64,000 nt of DNA, from NCBI GenBank assembly GCA_002479785.1, contig DLPD01000025.1:13707-77706 (forward strand), read 5' to 3'. Below the pieces are notes generated by a model. It was not told the origin of the DNA. It searched no databases and saw only the letters and a list, made by a program, of their open reading frames with translations. Below, in pieces: positions 1 through 8,794 of the stretch (position 1 is its first letter; each line of letters opens with the position of its first letter). This DNA is from Cytophagaceae bacterium UBA7467 (lineage in GTDB: Bacteria; Bacteroidota; Bacteroidia; Cytophagales; Spirosomataceae). The position numbers and the translations under genes are program-made.

Positions 1-550
1 CGATTTCTGAATTTTTTTTATCTAAGTTTCCCGTGGGTTCGTCACCCATGATGAGAAGTGGATCGTTGATGAGTGCACGAGCGATGGCAACGCGTTGTTT
101 TTGGCCACCTGATAATTGATTGGGATCTTTTAAGGCTTCCTTTTCTATGCCTAGTATTTTTAATTTTTCGTAGGCTCTATGCTCGACTTCTTTCTCCGAA
201 AATTGACCCAGTTTCAGCCCAGGAAGCATCACATTGCGTAAAACGGAAAATTCGTTGAGAAGGTAATGGAATTGAAATACGAAACCAATTTTTTCATTTC
301 GAACAATCGCAAGTTCACCTTCTTTTTTGTTCCTCATGGATTGCCCATCTATCAATAGGTCACCTTCATAATCCGTATCCATAGTGGATAAAATATAAAG
401 TAAGGTCGATTTACCGCAACCAGATCTACCTATTACGGAAACAAATTCGCTTTGTTCTAGCTGGAAGCTAACCTTATCTAAAATCTTTACTGTCACAGGA
501 TCGTGAAAGTATTTAGTGATTCCTTTTGCTTCGAGTACAACCTTGTTCAT
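1..550 (-). CDS. ABC transporter ATP-binding protein (MacB/LolD type), C-terminus outside window
   Basis: ATPase subunit of an exporter or lipoprotein-release type ABC system. It starts at ATG 550 (MNKVVLEAKGITKYF) and stays open to the window edge, so only about 183 N-terminal residues are visible. Seen: Walker A GRSGCGKST near residues 41-49, Q-loop Gln near 93, signature LSGGQKQR near 146-153, and Walker B LLIMGDEPTGNLD near 165-177. The GNLD after Walker B is usual in the LolD/MacB group. It lies 1 nt after the stop of the FtsX-type permease and two genes after a membrane-fusion protein, so the three should form one tripartite efflux complex at the inner membrane. The substrate cannot be read from sequence. 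Confidence 0.93.
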   Translation of the reverse strand, partial: MNKVVLEAKGITKYFHDPVTVKILDKVSFQLEQSEFVSVIGRSGCGKSTLLYILSTMDTDYEGDLLIDGQSMRNKKEGELAIVRNEKIGFVFQFHYLLNEFSVLRNVMLPGLKLGQFSEKEVEHRAYEKLKILGIEKEALKDPNQLSGGQKQRVAIARALINDPLLIMGDEPTGNLDKKNSEI

Positions 551-551
551 T

Positions 552-1805
552 TTATTTCCCTCTAATGATGATAACAGGATCTATTCCACTCGCTTTTCTA
601 GAAGGGAAGAAGCCTGCAAAATAGGTCGTGACAATGGCAAAAGTTCCACCGATGAAATAGAATTTTGGATTATAATTAATCGGGTAGGTTTTGATCGTAG
701 GAAGTGATTCCGTGTTGAATGGTATTTGGTCAATAAGAGACGATAAACTGAATCCCATTAATAGCCCCATCATACCGCCAAAAATCCCAATGCTCAAGGC
801 TATGGATAAGAAGATTTTATTGACGTCATTACCAGAAAATCCAACTGCTTTTAAAATGGCAATCGAATCCATTTTCTCATAGATCATCATATTCAAGATA
901 TTGTATATACCGAATCCAGCCACTAATAAAAGGGTAATTCCGACTGCATAAGAGATGAGCGTTCTGACGGAACTACCTGTTTCGAATTGGGAGTTTGCTG
1001 TTTGAATATCCACAGCGTTTAATTCGTATATTTTACGGTACTCTTTAGCCACTTCAGGTGCCCAAAGAATATCTTTTAACTTCACCTGAATGTCTGTAAT
1101 GTAATTACTAGGTTGTCCTAGCAATTTTTGGGTTGTAGAAAGGGAACAATAGCTTTGGACATTATCTAAGTCTTGTATACCTGATTGGAATATACCTACC
1201 ACCCTTAACGCCACTTGGTCCCCCTTACTGCTGGTCACCTGAATGACATCACCTACATTCGCCATCATTTTAGTCGCGACTCCTTTTCCTAAAACAATAC
1301 TGTTGGGTATGTTTTTCAAGTCTATGTAATTACCAGATGTTACATAATCGCTAAACTTAAACAGTCGATTCTCTTCTACTGGATCAATGCCAAAAATCGC
1401 GCCTGTCAAATCCACGGCACCTACGTTGTAAAACACTTGGGCATTAATTTTAGGTGCAACCCCTAGCACACGCTCATCTTTCTTAATTGCTTCGATAATC
1501 GTCTTGCTATTATTTATACCTAATAGTTCGTTTTTTGGTTTGATAGAAGAAACGAAATTATGCCCTTGAGGATTGATAAAATCTGCGGGTTGCTTCTCTG
1601 AAATTTGAATCTCTTTGTAAATCCGAACATGTGCAGTCCGATTCGTAATTAAACCATCTAACATATCATTAAGTCCAGACATAAAGCTGAGCACCGTGAT
1701 AAACATGGTTATACTAATTGTCACACCTATCGCAGCGACGAGTGTTTGCTTCCACCGGGCAATTAATAAAGAAAAGGCAACCTGATAGACGAGTTTGTAT
1801 TTCAT
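552..1805 (-). CDS. ABC transporter permease, MacB/FtsX family
   Basis: Membrane subunit of the same ABC system, 417 aa. It has the family layout: one N-terminal membrane helix (about residues 12-36), a large periplasmic domain (about 40-275) with the MacB-PCD look, then three C-terminal helices near 281-305, 330-352 and 384-402, the last followed by FFPSRKASGIDPVIIIRGK, the usual cytoplasmic end. These permeases work by mechanotransmission and have no transport channel of their own. The ATG overlaps the stop of the upstream adaptor gene by one base (TAATG), and the ATPase start follows by 1 nt. Family assignment is firm; substrate unknown. Confidence 0.92.
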   Translation of the reverse strand: MKYKLVYQVAFSLLIARWKQTLVAAIGVTISITMFITVLSFMSGLNDMLDGLITNRTAHVRIYKEIQISEKQPADFINPQGHNFVSSIKPKNELLGINNSKTIIEAIKKDERVLGVAPKINAQVFYNVGAVDLTGAIFGIDPVEENRLFKFSDYVTSGNYIDLKNIPNSIVLGKGVATKMMANVGDVIQVTSSKGDQVALRVVGIFQSGIQDLDNVQSYCSLSTTQKLLGQPSNYITDIQVKLKDILWAPEVAKEYRKIYELNAVDIQTANSQFETGSSVRTLISYAVGITLLLVAGFGIYNILNMMIYEKMDSIAILKAVGFSGNDVNKIFLSIALSIGIFGGMMGLLMGFSLSSLIDQIPFNTESLPTIKTYPINYNPKFYFIGGTFAIVTTYFAGFFPSRKASGIDPVIIIRGK

Positions 1806-2881
1806 TATTTAGGCTTTACAATTTCATCTGTTGCTTTCAGTCCAGATAAAATCTCTGCTTTTTGGAAATCTTTTAATCCGATTTTAACCACTCTTTCCTC
1901 TCCAGATGCCAATGTGATGATGGAGTCATTTTTCAGAAAATTTCTTGGCACTAAAATGACGTTATCTTTTTGGCTCAACAAAATATTGGCTTCAAAGGTA
2001 ATATTGGGGAATAATTTAGCTGGGGCTTTTGTAAACTTAGCTTCCACCAAGAACGTTTTGCTTCGCTCGTTCATTATTTCGGAGATCTTGGTTACCATTG
2101 CCTCGAATAATTTGTTTTTATAACTGTCCAAAGTCACCACTACCTTTTGCCCCTTTTGAACTCGCAAAATGTCATTTTCGTCCACTTGCAATTCCAATAC
2201 AAAATCTCTGAAATTGCCCACTATGGCAATTGGAGTTTGGGGAGTCACGATTTCTCCCTTTGACTTTAATATACTGTAGACAATACCATTTGTCTTAGAT
2301 CGCAAGGTGAAATCCTGTGCTTGATTTGTTGAAATTTGAAGGTTTTTCTTCGCTTGGGATGAACTAAATTCCAACGCTCGTTTCAAATCTTTGTATTTCT
2401 GGATAGCAGATAAAAAATTTGATTTAGAGGTCTGGTAAGCTAATTCTTTAAGCTCAAAATCTACCTTCGTTCCAATTTGCTGACTCCAAAGATTTTTTTG
2501 GCGATAATAAAGGGAAGAATCTACCCTGAACTTATTTTTGGCTGTTTCAATGACTAATTTAGCCTCATCTAGTTTGCCTTGATTCGCTGATAGGTCATTG
2601 AAATTTGCCGCTAAGGCAGCGTTCTCTGCACTAAATCGCTGCGTTTCGTTTGTGATGGTTAAAAGCGGACTTCCAATGTGTACGGAATCACCTTCTTGAA
2701 CCAAAACCTCATTGACGATACCATTCACGGTTACAAATGCCTGGTATTGATCAGTAGTTTTTAAAACACCAGAGGCATAAATTGACTCCGTGATGGGACC
2801 CACAGTGGGAAGGCTTGTTTCTTGCTTCTTTCCACAAGCTATCAGGAAAATCCCTAAGGCTAAAAGGACTATATGTTTCAT
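1805..2881 (-). CDS. Periplasmic adaptor (membrane fusion protein), HlyD/MacA family lipoprotein
   Basis: Adaptor linking an inner-membrane exporter to an outer-membrane channel, 358 aa. The N-terminus MKHIVLLALGIFLIAC is a lipoprotein signal peptide with Cys about residue 16. Next come a split lipoyl/barrel-sandwich part (VNGIVNEVLVQEGDSVHIGSPLLTI), a charged helical-hairpin segment (about 80-190), the second lipoyl half (LRSKTNGIVYSILKSKGEIV) and a beta-barrel region (VLELQVDENDILRVQKGQKVVV). The order fits MacA/HlyD. It shares a 1-nt overlap with the permease. A 53-nt gap separates it from the thioredoxin-like gene upstream, the largest gap in this run, so a separate promoter there is possible. 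Confidence 0.9.
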   Translation of the reverse strand: MKHIVLLALGIFLIACGKKQETSLPTVGPITESIYASGVLKTTDQYQAFVTVNGIVNEVLVQEGDSVHIGSPLLTITNETQRFSAENAALAANFNDLSANQGKLDEAKLVIETAKNKFRVDSSLYYRQKNLWSQQIGTKVDFELKELAYQTSKSNFLSAIQKYKDLKRALEFSSSQAKKNLQISTNQAQDFTLRSKTNGIVYSILKSKGEIVTPQTPIAIVGNFRDFVLELQVDENDILRVQKGQKVVVTLDSYKNKLFEAMVTKISEIMNERSKTFLVEAKFTKAPAKLFPNITFEANILLSQKDNVILVPRNFLKNDSIITLASGEERVVKIGLKDFQKAEILSGLKATDEIVKPK

Positions 2882-2934
2882 AGTCGTAAATTACCCAAAA
2901 ATGGAATACTTAGGAATGATTTGAGTCATTTATT

Positions 2935-3609
2935 CTAAAATAGATATTCTAATTCTTTTATTTCATCCATGTTTTCCGGAATCGCCTTTATCTGCAAACT
3001 ATTTTTTTGAATTAGAAACAGGCTCGGGGTGGAGAAAATAGCATACTCTTTTCGCACCTTTTCGTTCGCATTTATTGTTTTCCAGTGTGAAGGAAAACTC
3101 CATAGATTCATGTCTTCATCTATTTGAATGGCAATGACAGGTAGTTTTATTTTTTCAGAATAAGGGATTAAATCAACTAAAAGTTCGGTACAATGAAAGC
3201 AAGATGGGCTGTAAAATAAGAGTAGAATCGTCGACTTACTTACACTATATTGGGATAATTGAAATTCCCCTAGTTGAATCTCTGGTGCTTTTTCGCCTAC
3301 TTGCAAAGTGCGTATTCGTTGAATCTGTTCGTTAATTTTCAATCGATTTTTTGCTGGACATTCTGGATCTAAGCTGAATTCTTCAAGCTTTTCGATCCAT
3401 TTGTTTTTGCCGGTCGAAGCGATTCTTTTGTAATAGAAATCAACAGCTTCTCCGTATTGAAAGGAGGATTTTGTTTTTAATTCTCTGATGTGAATGAAGA
3501 CTTGTTCAATCGAAATTCGCTTTGCTTGTGGTTGTCCATATACGGGAAATACTACCGCGGAATATTGTGCAAATAGAGAAAAAGACAGGAAAAGTAAGGC
3601 GTATTTCAT
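2935..3609 (-). CDS. Exported thioredoxin-fold protein with CFHC motif
   Basis: 224 aa with an N-terminal export signal (MKYALLFLSFSLFAQYSAVVFPVYGQ). The C-terminal half looks like a TlpA/AhpC-TSA type thioredoxin fold: a strand (TILLLFYSPSC), a redox-like CFHC pair near residues 137-140, and a cis-Pro-like STPSLFLI near 195-201. The N-terminal half (about 30-105) is unassigned and has one extra Cys (DPECPA). It probably acts as a periplasmic thiol-disulfide protein, or as a peroxiredoxin-like domain that has lost strict function. It lies 6 nt after the FISUMP-like gene and upstream of the exporter genes, so it may help fold or mature something made by this operon. The redox role is inferred. 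Confidence 0.72.
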   Translation of the reverse strand: MKYALLFLSFSLFAQYSAVVFPVYGQPQAKRISIEQVFIHIRELKTKSSFQYGEAVDFYYKRIASTGKNKWIEKLEEFSLDPECPAKNRLKINEQIQRIRTLQVGEKAPEIQLGEFQLSQYSVSKSTILLLFYSPSCFHCTELLVDLIPYSEKIKLPVIAIQIDEDMNLWSFPSHWKTINANEKVRKEYAIFSTPSLFLIQKNSLQIKAIPENMDEIKELEYLF

Positions 3610-3615
3610 GTTTAA

Positions 3616-4386
3616 TTAATCCCGAATACAACGTATTGATAGCCCAGCATCCTTATCATTATTTGAAATTTGATTGTAGGTCTGAGTTGTATAAATGACG
3701 AGTCCTTTTGCATAGGTCGCGTCTGAATACGAAGAACTCCAATAAAAAAATTGAGATCCTCGGTTTGTGAGTGTACTATTTACACCAGTGCTTAAATAAC
3801 CCGCTGCATGCATTTTTAAGACACCTGCAAATGCTTGCGATCGAAGATTCGCATTATTTACGCTTGTCCATTCGGTAACGGTCGGAATTCTCCATCCAGC
3901 ACCAAGTTCCAAGGTGCACGGATCAGTAGCGCCCCCCCAATTAACAGTCTCAGTATTACTATTAGTAGAGGGAAAAGCTGGGGATGTGGTAGTTCCGTTA
4001 TTTTTATACCCTTTTTTCTTATTGAATTGCCAATACCAACCGGCGGCTGCTTCGCTTGCATCTGTTTCGGATATGGCTTGATTTGTAGAGCCTAGATTTT
4101 GTGTAATCCAGCATTTTTGAGCACCACTCAGGGATGAACTTACAGTGCCATAGGTAATGGTTTTATTTTCAGGAGCAACTCCATTTGTTGTCTTATGAAC
4201 GATGGTTAAATTGTTTCCACAAACGAACATAACGGTCTTTTTTCCAAATCGTTCTAAGCCTTTTCCGCTACCCATTTTTCCGCTAAAATCGACGAAATAG
4301 CTTGGGTTCGTATGCCTAAAACCCGTTTTTGTTAGTTGCGCAAAACTCAGTAAGGGGATAAAAAGAAAGAGGAGGATTCTTTTCAT
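3616..4386 (-). CDS. Exported FISUMP-domain-like protein
   Basis: 256 aa. I place the start at ATG 4386 (MKRILLFLFIPLLSFAQ), which gives a clean signal peptide and sits 4 nt after the stop of the tail-fibre-like gene; a longer frame to 4515 would overlap that gene and bury the signal. The C-terminal part has the pattern of the Fibrobacter succinogenes major paralogous domain (FISUMP/DUF1566-like): PCTLELGAGWRIPTVTEW near the middle, a YWSSS box, and a terminal SIRCIRD. Such domains are common in secreted Bacteroidota surface proteins; their biochemical role is not settled. Being in one operon with a repeat fibre suggests a tip or partner domain on the cell surface, which is inference. Confidence 0.75.
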   Translation of the reverse strand: MKRILLFLFIPLLSFAQLTKTGFRHTNPSYFVDFSGKMGSGKGLERFGKKTVMFVCGNNLTIVHKTTNGVAPENKTITYGTVSSSLSGAQKCWITQNLGSTNQAISETDASEAAAGWYWQFNKKKGYKNNGTTTSPAFPSTNSNTETVNWGGATDPCTLELGAGWRIPTVTEWTSVNNANLRSQAFAGVLKMHAAGYLSTGVNSTLTNRGSQFFYWSSSYSDATYAKGLVIYTTQTYNQISNNDKDAGLSIRCIRD

Positions 4387-4390
4387 GAGT

Positions 4391-7174
4391 TTAATAGAAA
4401 TAGTCAATTTGGATTCGATCACCTGCCAGTAACGAGTATGCTTCATTATTCGCTGGAATATAGGTGAAAGTTGTTCCTGATAGACTGAATGCTGTTTTGG
4501 ATATGCGAACTCCATTGACGAAAAGTTTTAATGCAGCATTGCTGGATTTAGTATGAGTCAGCGTAAATACGGTTTGACCTACTGTAGCTGTATATTCATC
4601 TGAAACATCTCTGACAAGACTATAATCAGTTCCTTGAATGGCTGAAGTCATAGCAGAGGTTCCATTTCCTTTTACGATTCCGGTTACCGTAGAGGTACCT
4701 GTTCCACCATTTATAACGGCTAAAGTTCCTATGACGCCTGTACTCAATGGTAAGCCTGTTAAATTCGTGCCTACACCGGATGCAGGCGTTCCTAAAACAG
4801 GAGCAGTTAAAGTAGGAGAAGTCAATGTTTTATTGGTCAATGTCTCGATACCCGTTAGGCTTACCTTTAAATTTAGAGCTGTTTGCGTGGCGGTGCTAAT
4901 TGGTTTAGAGGCGTCCGTCGTGTTATCTACATTCCCTAGTCCAACCATCGCTTTCGTAATTCCGGAGACTGTTCCTGTAAAGGTTGGGGCATCAATTGGG
5001 GCTTTTAATGCTACAGAAACGCTACTTGCCTTTGCATCTAAGGCTGATTGGGTGGCTGTGCTAATAGGTTTAAGTAAATCGCTCGTATTGTTTACATTTC
5101 CTAAACCTACTTTCGAAGGGCTAATTCCAGTGGCTATTTTTGCATCAGTAATGGCGCCTGATGCAATGACAGGGCTAGCCGCAGTACCTGTTAAATCGCC
5201 CGCTAATCTAATTTTACCATTTACTAATGTGGTAGCATCTGCCGTTATAGAAGCATCTACATAGGCCTTATTTGCAGCATCTGAGGAAAGAGTAGGAAGG
5301 TCAGTTAGGGTAATTTTATTATTCATTGGAAAAACTAAATTGCCTTGCATAGTGCTACCAGCTAACTGTACATATCGCGCATCCGTAGTTCCTATATTGT
5401 TTGTGATTTCATTCCAAATCCCACTCACGTAGATGAATGTTCGACCATTGTTTGATCCGGTTGGATCGGCAGATACGATAAATATATCTCCTTCGACCGG
5501 GGTTCCACTTGTTGTAAAAGACCCTCCGTTATATACTCCCGTATAATTACGTCCTAACGAGATGGCTATTTCACCATTAGCATTGGGCGATACTCCATTT
5601 ACTTTTTTAACCGTTCCTTTTAAATCTAAAGCAGCTTGCATAGCTGTGCTAATTGGTTTGTTGGTATCCGAGGTATTATTCACATTGCTTAAACCTACCA
5701 TTGTTGCTGTAATACCGGATACAATTCCTGTGAAAGTGGGAGATGAGGTACTCGCTTTAGTGGCTAAACCTGCATCCAAGTCAGTAATATTGGCTTTTAA
5801 ATCAAGGGCAGTTTGTGTGGCAGTACTGATAGGTTTAGCTAGGTCTGTGGTATTATTTACATTAGGCAGCCCCACCATAGTTGCTGAAATTCCGGCAACG
5901 TTACCAGTGAAAGTGGGAGAGGCAATTGGTGCTTTTAAGTTAAGATCAGTCAAATCAGCTTTTAAGGAAAGGTCGCTAGTATTTGCTTTTAAATCTACTG
6001 AGGCAATATTCGCTTTTAAATCAAGGGCAGTTTGTGTGGCAGTGCTAATTGGCTTGGCTAAATCAGTTGTATTATTCACATTCCCAAGTCCTATCATCGT
6101 GGAAGTTATTCCTGAAACGATGCCAGTGAAAGTGGGAGATTCAATAGGTGCTTTTAAGTTAAGATCAGTCAAATCAGCTTTTAAGGCCAAATCCGTGTTT
6201 GATGCTTTCAAGTCTAAGGCCGCTCGCGTGGCTGTACTAATAGGTTTTGCTAGGTCAGTTGTATTGTTCACATTGGAAAGCCCCACCATGGTTGCTGAAA
6301 TTCCGGCAACGGTACCAGTGAAAGTGGGAGATTCAATAGGTGCTTTCGTGTCTAAGGCCGCTTGCGTGGCTGTACTAATGGGCTTGTTTAGATCTGCCGT
6401 GTTGTTGACTAACTCTAAGCCTACTTTAGCTGGATTTATACCAAACGCAATCTTTTTGTCCACCACGCTCGAATCTTTTAACTTAGCGCTTTGAATAGCT
6501 CCATCTGCGATTTTTTCAGTAGTTACGGCATTCGCTTTGATGATAGGTGCCGCGCCATCCCCTGTAAGATCTCCTGAAAGTTTGATTTTCCCTGGTAAAA
6601 TTTCAGTGGCTAACGGGGTATCGTTAACAATAATTTGATCAATTTGATTTTTGATTTCAATGCGAATGTTTGCTAAATCGTTTTGATTCAAAAGGCCTAC
6701 ATCGTTCTGAAAGGAAGATAACTTGGTAGGAGCGCCTTTTACATTGAGGTAATCCACCGATTTTGCATAAAGCGAATATGGGCTGTATTGAAGTAATGAG
6801 CGACTAACTTCTTTAAAAACGGTTGAAGTGGGGAATTTGACCTCGACTTGCAACGTTTTTAGGGTGTCATTCCAAAGAACTGCATCAAATGAAGTAGTTG
6901 TGATTTTAGTTCCCTTTCCAATGATGGTATTGATAAGGCCATATGCATCAGTTTGCGTGGTTTGTGTTTCTTGGTAATCGAGTCGTGTTCCCGAAAAAAG
7001 ACTAAATTTTAATTCTATGGCTGAATTAGCAAGGGGTTGCCCATTGTAATTATTTCCAGGCATTGCTATGGGATTCGGGTCAAGAATGACCGCTTGGTAA
7101 TTGATGCCCGTTTTTTGGCCAAAAGAAATGAGGGAAATCCCTGCAAATAGGATGGTGTAGACTAATTTATACAT
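4391..7174 (-). CDS. Large exported repeat protein with phage-tail-fibre-like modules
   Basis: 927 aa. A signal peptide (MYKLVYTILFAGISLISFG, about residues 1-19) is followed by the N-terminal module typical of Bacteroidota fibre-like secreted proteins (INYQAVILDPN, then LDYQETQTTQTDAYGL). The centre carries repeated units: seven matches to the pattern NVNNTTDxxKPISTATQ and five to SPTFTG or APTFTG, with ALDLKA linkers. This is the vocabulary of phage tail fibres and other trimeric beta-helical fibres. The end (ALKLFVNGVRISKTAF to RIQIDYFY) looks like a small beta domain. There is no integrase, capsid or tail-assembly gene nearby, so this is a chromosomal surface fibre rather than a prophage remnant. 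It sits 2 nt from the barrel gene upstream and 4 nt from the FISUMP-like gene downstream. Ligand unknown. Confidence 0.75.
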   Translation of the reverse strand: MYKLVYTILFAGISLISFGQKTGINYQAVILDPNPIAMPGNNYNGQPLANSAIELKFSLFSGTRLDYQETQTTQTDAYGLINTIIGKGTKITTTSFDAVLWNDTLKTLQVEVKFPTSTVFKEVSRSLLQYSPYSLYAKSVDYLNVKGAPTKLSSFQNDVGLLNQNDLANIRIEIKNQIDQIIVNDTPLATEILPGKIKLSGDLTGDGAAPIIKANAVTTEKIADGAIQSAKLKDSSVVDKKIAFGINPAKVGLELVNNTADLNKPISTATQAALDTKAPIESPTFTGTVAGISATMVGLSNVNNTTDLAKPISTATRAALDLKASNTDLALKADLTDLNLKAPIESPTFTGIVSGITSTMIGLGNVNNTTDLAKPISTATQTALDLKANIASVDLKANTSDLSLKADLTDLNLKAPIASPTFTGNVAGISATMVGLPNVNNTTDLAKPISTATQTALDLKANITDLDAGLATKASTSSPTFTGIVSGITATMVGLSNVNNTSDTNKPISTAMQAALDLKGTVKKVNGVSPNANGEIAISLGRNYTGVYNGGSFTTSGTPVEGDIFIVSADPTGSNNGRTFIYVSGIWNEITNNIGTTDARYVQLAGSTMQGNLVFPMNNKITLTDLPTLSSDAANKAYVDASITADATTLVNGKIRLAGDLTGTAASPVIASGAITDAKIATGISPSKVGLGNVNNTSDLLKPISTATQSALDAKASSVSVALKAPIDAPTFTGTVSGITKAMVGLGNVDNTTDASKPISTATQTALNLKVSLTGIETLTNKTLTSPTLTAPVLGTPASGVGTNLTGLPLSTGVIGTLAVINGGTGTSTVTGIVKGNGTSAMTSAIQGTDYSLVRDVSDEYTATVGQTVFTLTHTKSSNAALKLFVNGVRISKTAFSLSGTTFTYIPANNEAYSLLAGDRIQIDYFY
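4870..6425 (-). repeat. Direct repeats inside the fibre-like gene
   Basis: DNA coding for the KPISTATQ/SPTFTG modules repeats at near-identical sequence, for example the plus-strand stretches around 5810-5930, 6030-6130, 6230-6330 and 5930-5960 against 6150-6180. Units are separated by variable KADLTDLNLKA-type linkers. The high nucleotide identity makes the array prone to unit gain or loss by recombination. Confidence 0.75.
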
Positions 7175-7176
7175 AA

Positions 7177-7842
7177 CTAACGTAGGGTAAAGTATTGTAT
7201 GCCAAATCCGAATGAAACAGGATTAATCGCAAACAGACTACCGTCTTTTTGCATCGTATTCAGTTGCCAAGCCTCTGAAAAGTAAGCGAAAATGGCGGTA
7301 TGATTGTTCATTTGTTTTGCTAGCTTCATTTCGCCCCCTAATAGCCATTGAATTCGATCAAATTGCTTGTTCCCTTGTAGATTATATACTTGATTTCCCA
7401 TTTTTTGGGACCCTAAAACCAGTTGATTAAGCAGCATAATTCCATTGTAAGAAAGACTCACACCTTTGCCAATAGTTGATTTCATTCCGAACCCTAGCCT
7501 AAGTCCAACATAGGTAGAAGAATAAGTATAGGGGATGTTTTGTGTCTCTCCAAAAGAATTGAATTGATTAATAGCCATTCCCACTTGGTAGTTTAGTTTA
7601 CGCAGAAATACACTCTTGGTTTTAGCTGAATCCATCATTCGGTCATTTCGAAGAATAGATAGCTGCAATCCTGCGTCTGGTTGAAAGGTGTTTTGCGTAA
7701 TACCTGCTGGACTTTGAAATCTGAAATTTGCAGCATTCAAACCTATCTGATAATTCCAATCTTGAGCTAATAGCGCAGAATTAGGAATTATACAGATAAG
7801 TAGAAAGGTATAGATAGGGGTTAGGTATTTAATGGTATTCAT
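7177..7842 (-). CDS. Predicted outer-membrane beta-barrel protein of unknown function
   Basis: 221 aa with a signal peptide ending near ALLAQ (about residue 26). The rest alternates short amphipathic strands with aromatic girdle residues (WNYQIGLNAANF, LNYQVGMAINQF, TYVGLRLGFG, PVSFGFGIQYF) and ends in Phe-Thr-Leu-Arg after a strand, as small outer-membrane barrels do. The shape recalls PorP/SprF-type barrels but I see no decisive motif. It is the first gene of the operon and is followed after 2 nt by the fibre-like gene, so it could anchor or export that fibre; this is inference from position only. Confidence 0.6.
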   Translation of the reverse strand: MNTIKYLTPIYTFLLICIIPNSALLAQDWNYQIGLNAANFRFQSPAGITQNTFQPDAGLQLSILRNDRMMDSAKTKSVFLRKLNYQVGMAINQFNSFGETQNIPYTYSSTYVGLRLGFGMKSTIGKGVSLSYNGIMLLNQLVLGSQKMGNQVYNLQGNKQFDRIQWLLGGEMKLAKQMNNHTAIFAYFSEAWQLNTMQKDGSLFAINPVSFGFGIQYFTLR

Positions 7843-7994
7843 TTTAGGTGGTTAGGCATTTTTACAAAGGCCCAAGCAAGCTACATAAAAGGTTTTGAAT
7901 GCGTAATAACATAAATTATTTGAAAATTGGCAATTACTTAAAATTTGCATTTGGAGCCAATAAGGGTGTATTTGTCATTGATTTGAGTAGGTAA

Positions 7995-8014
7995 ATTATC
8001 AGTAAACTGATAAT
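7995..8014. promoter_or_regulatory. 8-bp hairpin in the divergent intergenic region
   Basis: ATTATCAG, spacer TAAA, CTGATAAT: a perfect inverted repeat between the divergent barrel-protein and nagB-type genes (7843-8095). It has no T-run, so an operator is as likely as a terminator. I see nothing else clear in this 253-nt gap except a loose promoter-like pair (TTTG, then TATATTGC) upstream of 8096. Confidence 0.4.
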
Positions 8015-8095
8015 CTCATTTTTCGATTAGGATTCTAAACTAAATATTTGCAAGTACAAGTATTGATTTGGTATATTGCTGTGTAAATCCACAAA

Positions 8096-8794
8096 ATGAA
8101 AGTCACCTATTTAGAAAATTACTTGGCATTAAGTCAAAAAGCGGCACAATTGATCGCATCAGAAGTCAAACAAAATCCTGACTTGTTGTTTTGTGCTGCA
8201 ACTGGGGGAAGTCCTACAGGGATGTATGCTGAAATGGCGAAACAAAAGGCACTTTATACGAAGATGCGGGTAATTAAAATGGATGAATGGGGAATTATCC
8301 CATTAAGTCATCCAGATTCATGTGAGACCTATTTGAAAAAGCATTTATTAGGGCCTTTGGAAATTTCAAGCAACCGATATACCTCCTTCGACACAGCTCC
8401 TGAAGTTGTTGATTCTGAATGCAAACGTATTGGAAAATTTATTCAAGAGAATAGTCCCTTAGATATCTGTATTTTGGGTCTAGGGAAAAATGGCCATATT
8501 GCTTTTAACGAACCTGGGGAAACGTTAAATCCAGATTTTCACAAAGCAATTTTAGCGGAATCAACCATAGCCCATGATCCAGCTTTATCAGCAGGTAATG
8601 AACCTGCTTATGGGCTTTGCGTGGGAATGGAGGGGATTATGCAATCAAAAAAAATCATTTTCCTGATAACTGGAAAGGGAAAACAAGACGCTGTTAAACG
8701 GATAATGGAGCGAAAAATTGGAACCGATTGTCCAGCCTCTTTTTTATGGATGCACCCTAATGTGGAATGCTTAATTGATTCATCAGCAATTTAA
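8096..8794 (+). CDS. Glucosamine-6-phosphate deaminase / isomerase family (NagB-like)
   Basis: 232-aa sugar-phosphate isomerase of the NagB/RpiA/SOL fold. Seen: phosphate-loop region ATGGSPTGMYAEM near residues 39-51, the active-site segment VIKMDEWG near 64-71, and the signature ILGLGKNGHIAFNEPG near 123-138 that carries the catalytic His. NagB turns glucosamine-6-phosphate into fructose-6-phosphate and ammonia. At 232 residues it is shorter than classical NagB (about 266), as in the galactosamine-6-phosphate isomerase-type members, so the exact sugar is uncertain. It overlaps the convergent acyltransferase gene by 4 nt, and no amino-sugar operon is attached. Confidence 0.8.
   Translation: MKVTYLENYLALSQKAAQLIASEVKQNPDLLFCAATGGSPTGMYAEMAKQKALYTKMRVIKMDEWGIIPLSHPDSCETYLKKHLLGPLEISSNRYTSFDTAPEVVDSECKRIGKFIQENSPLDICILGLGKNGHIAFNEPGETLNPDFHKAILAESTIAHDPALSAGNEPAYGLCVGMEGIMQSKKIIFLITGKGKQDAVKRIMERKIGTDCPASFLWMHPNVECLIDSSAI

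Noticed and set aside
30..550. Plus-strand 61-codon frame at the left edge
   Set aside because: Antisense to the ATPase gene with Walker A, signature and Walker B motifs on the minus strand.
5562..6494. 310-codon plus-strand frame with repeated hydrophobic peptides
   Set aside because: It is antisense to the signal-peptide-bearing fibre gene, whose modules match known fibre repeats; the antisense pattern follows from repeat periodicity.
4391..7174. Prophage tail-fibre gene
   Set aside because: It has a secretory signal peptide and the Bacteroidota INYQAV-type N-terminal module, and no other phage gene is nearby.
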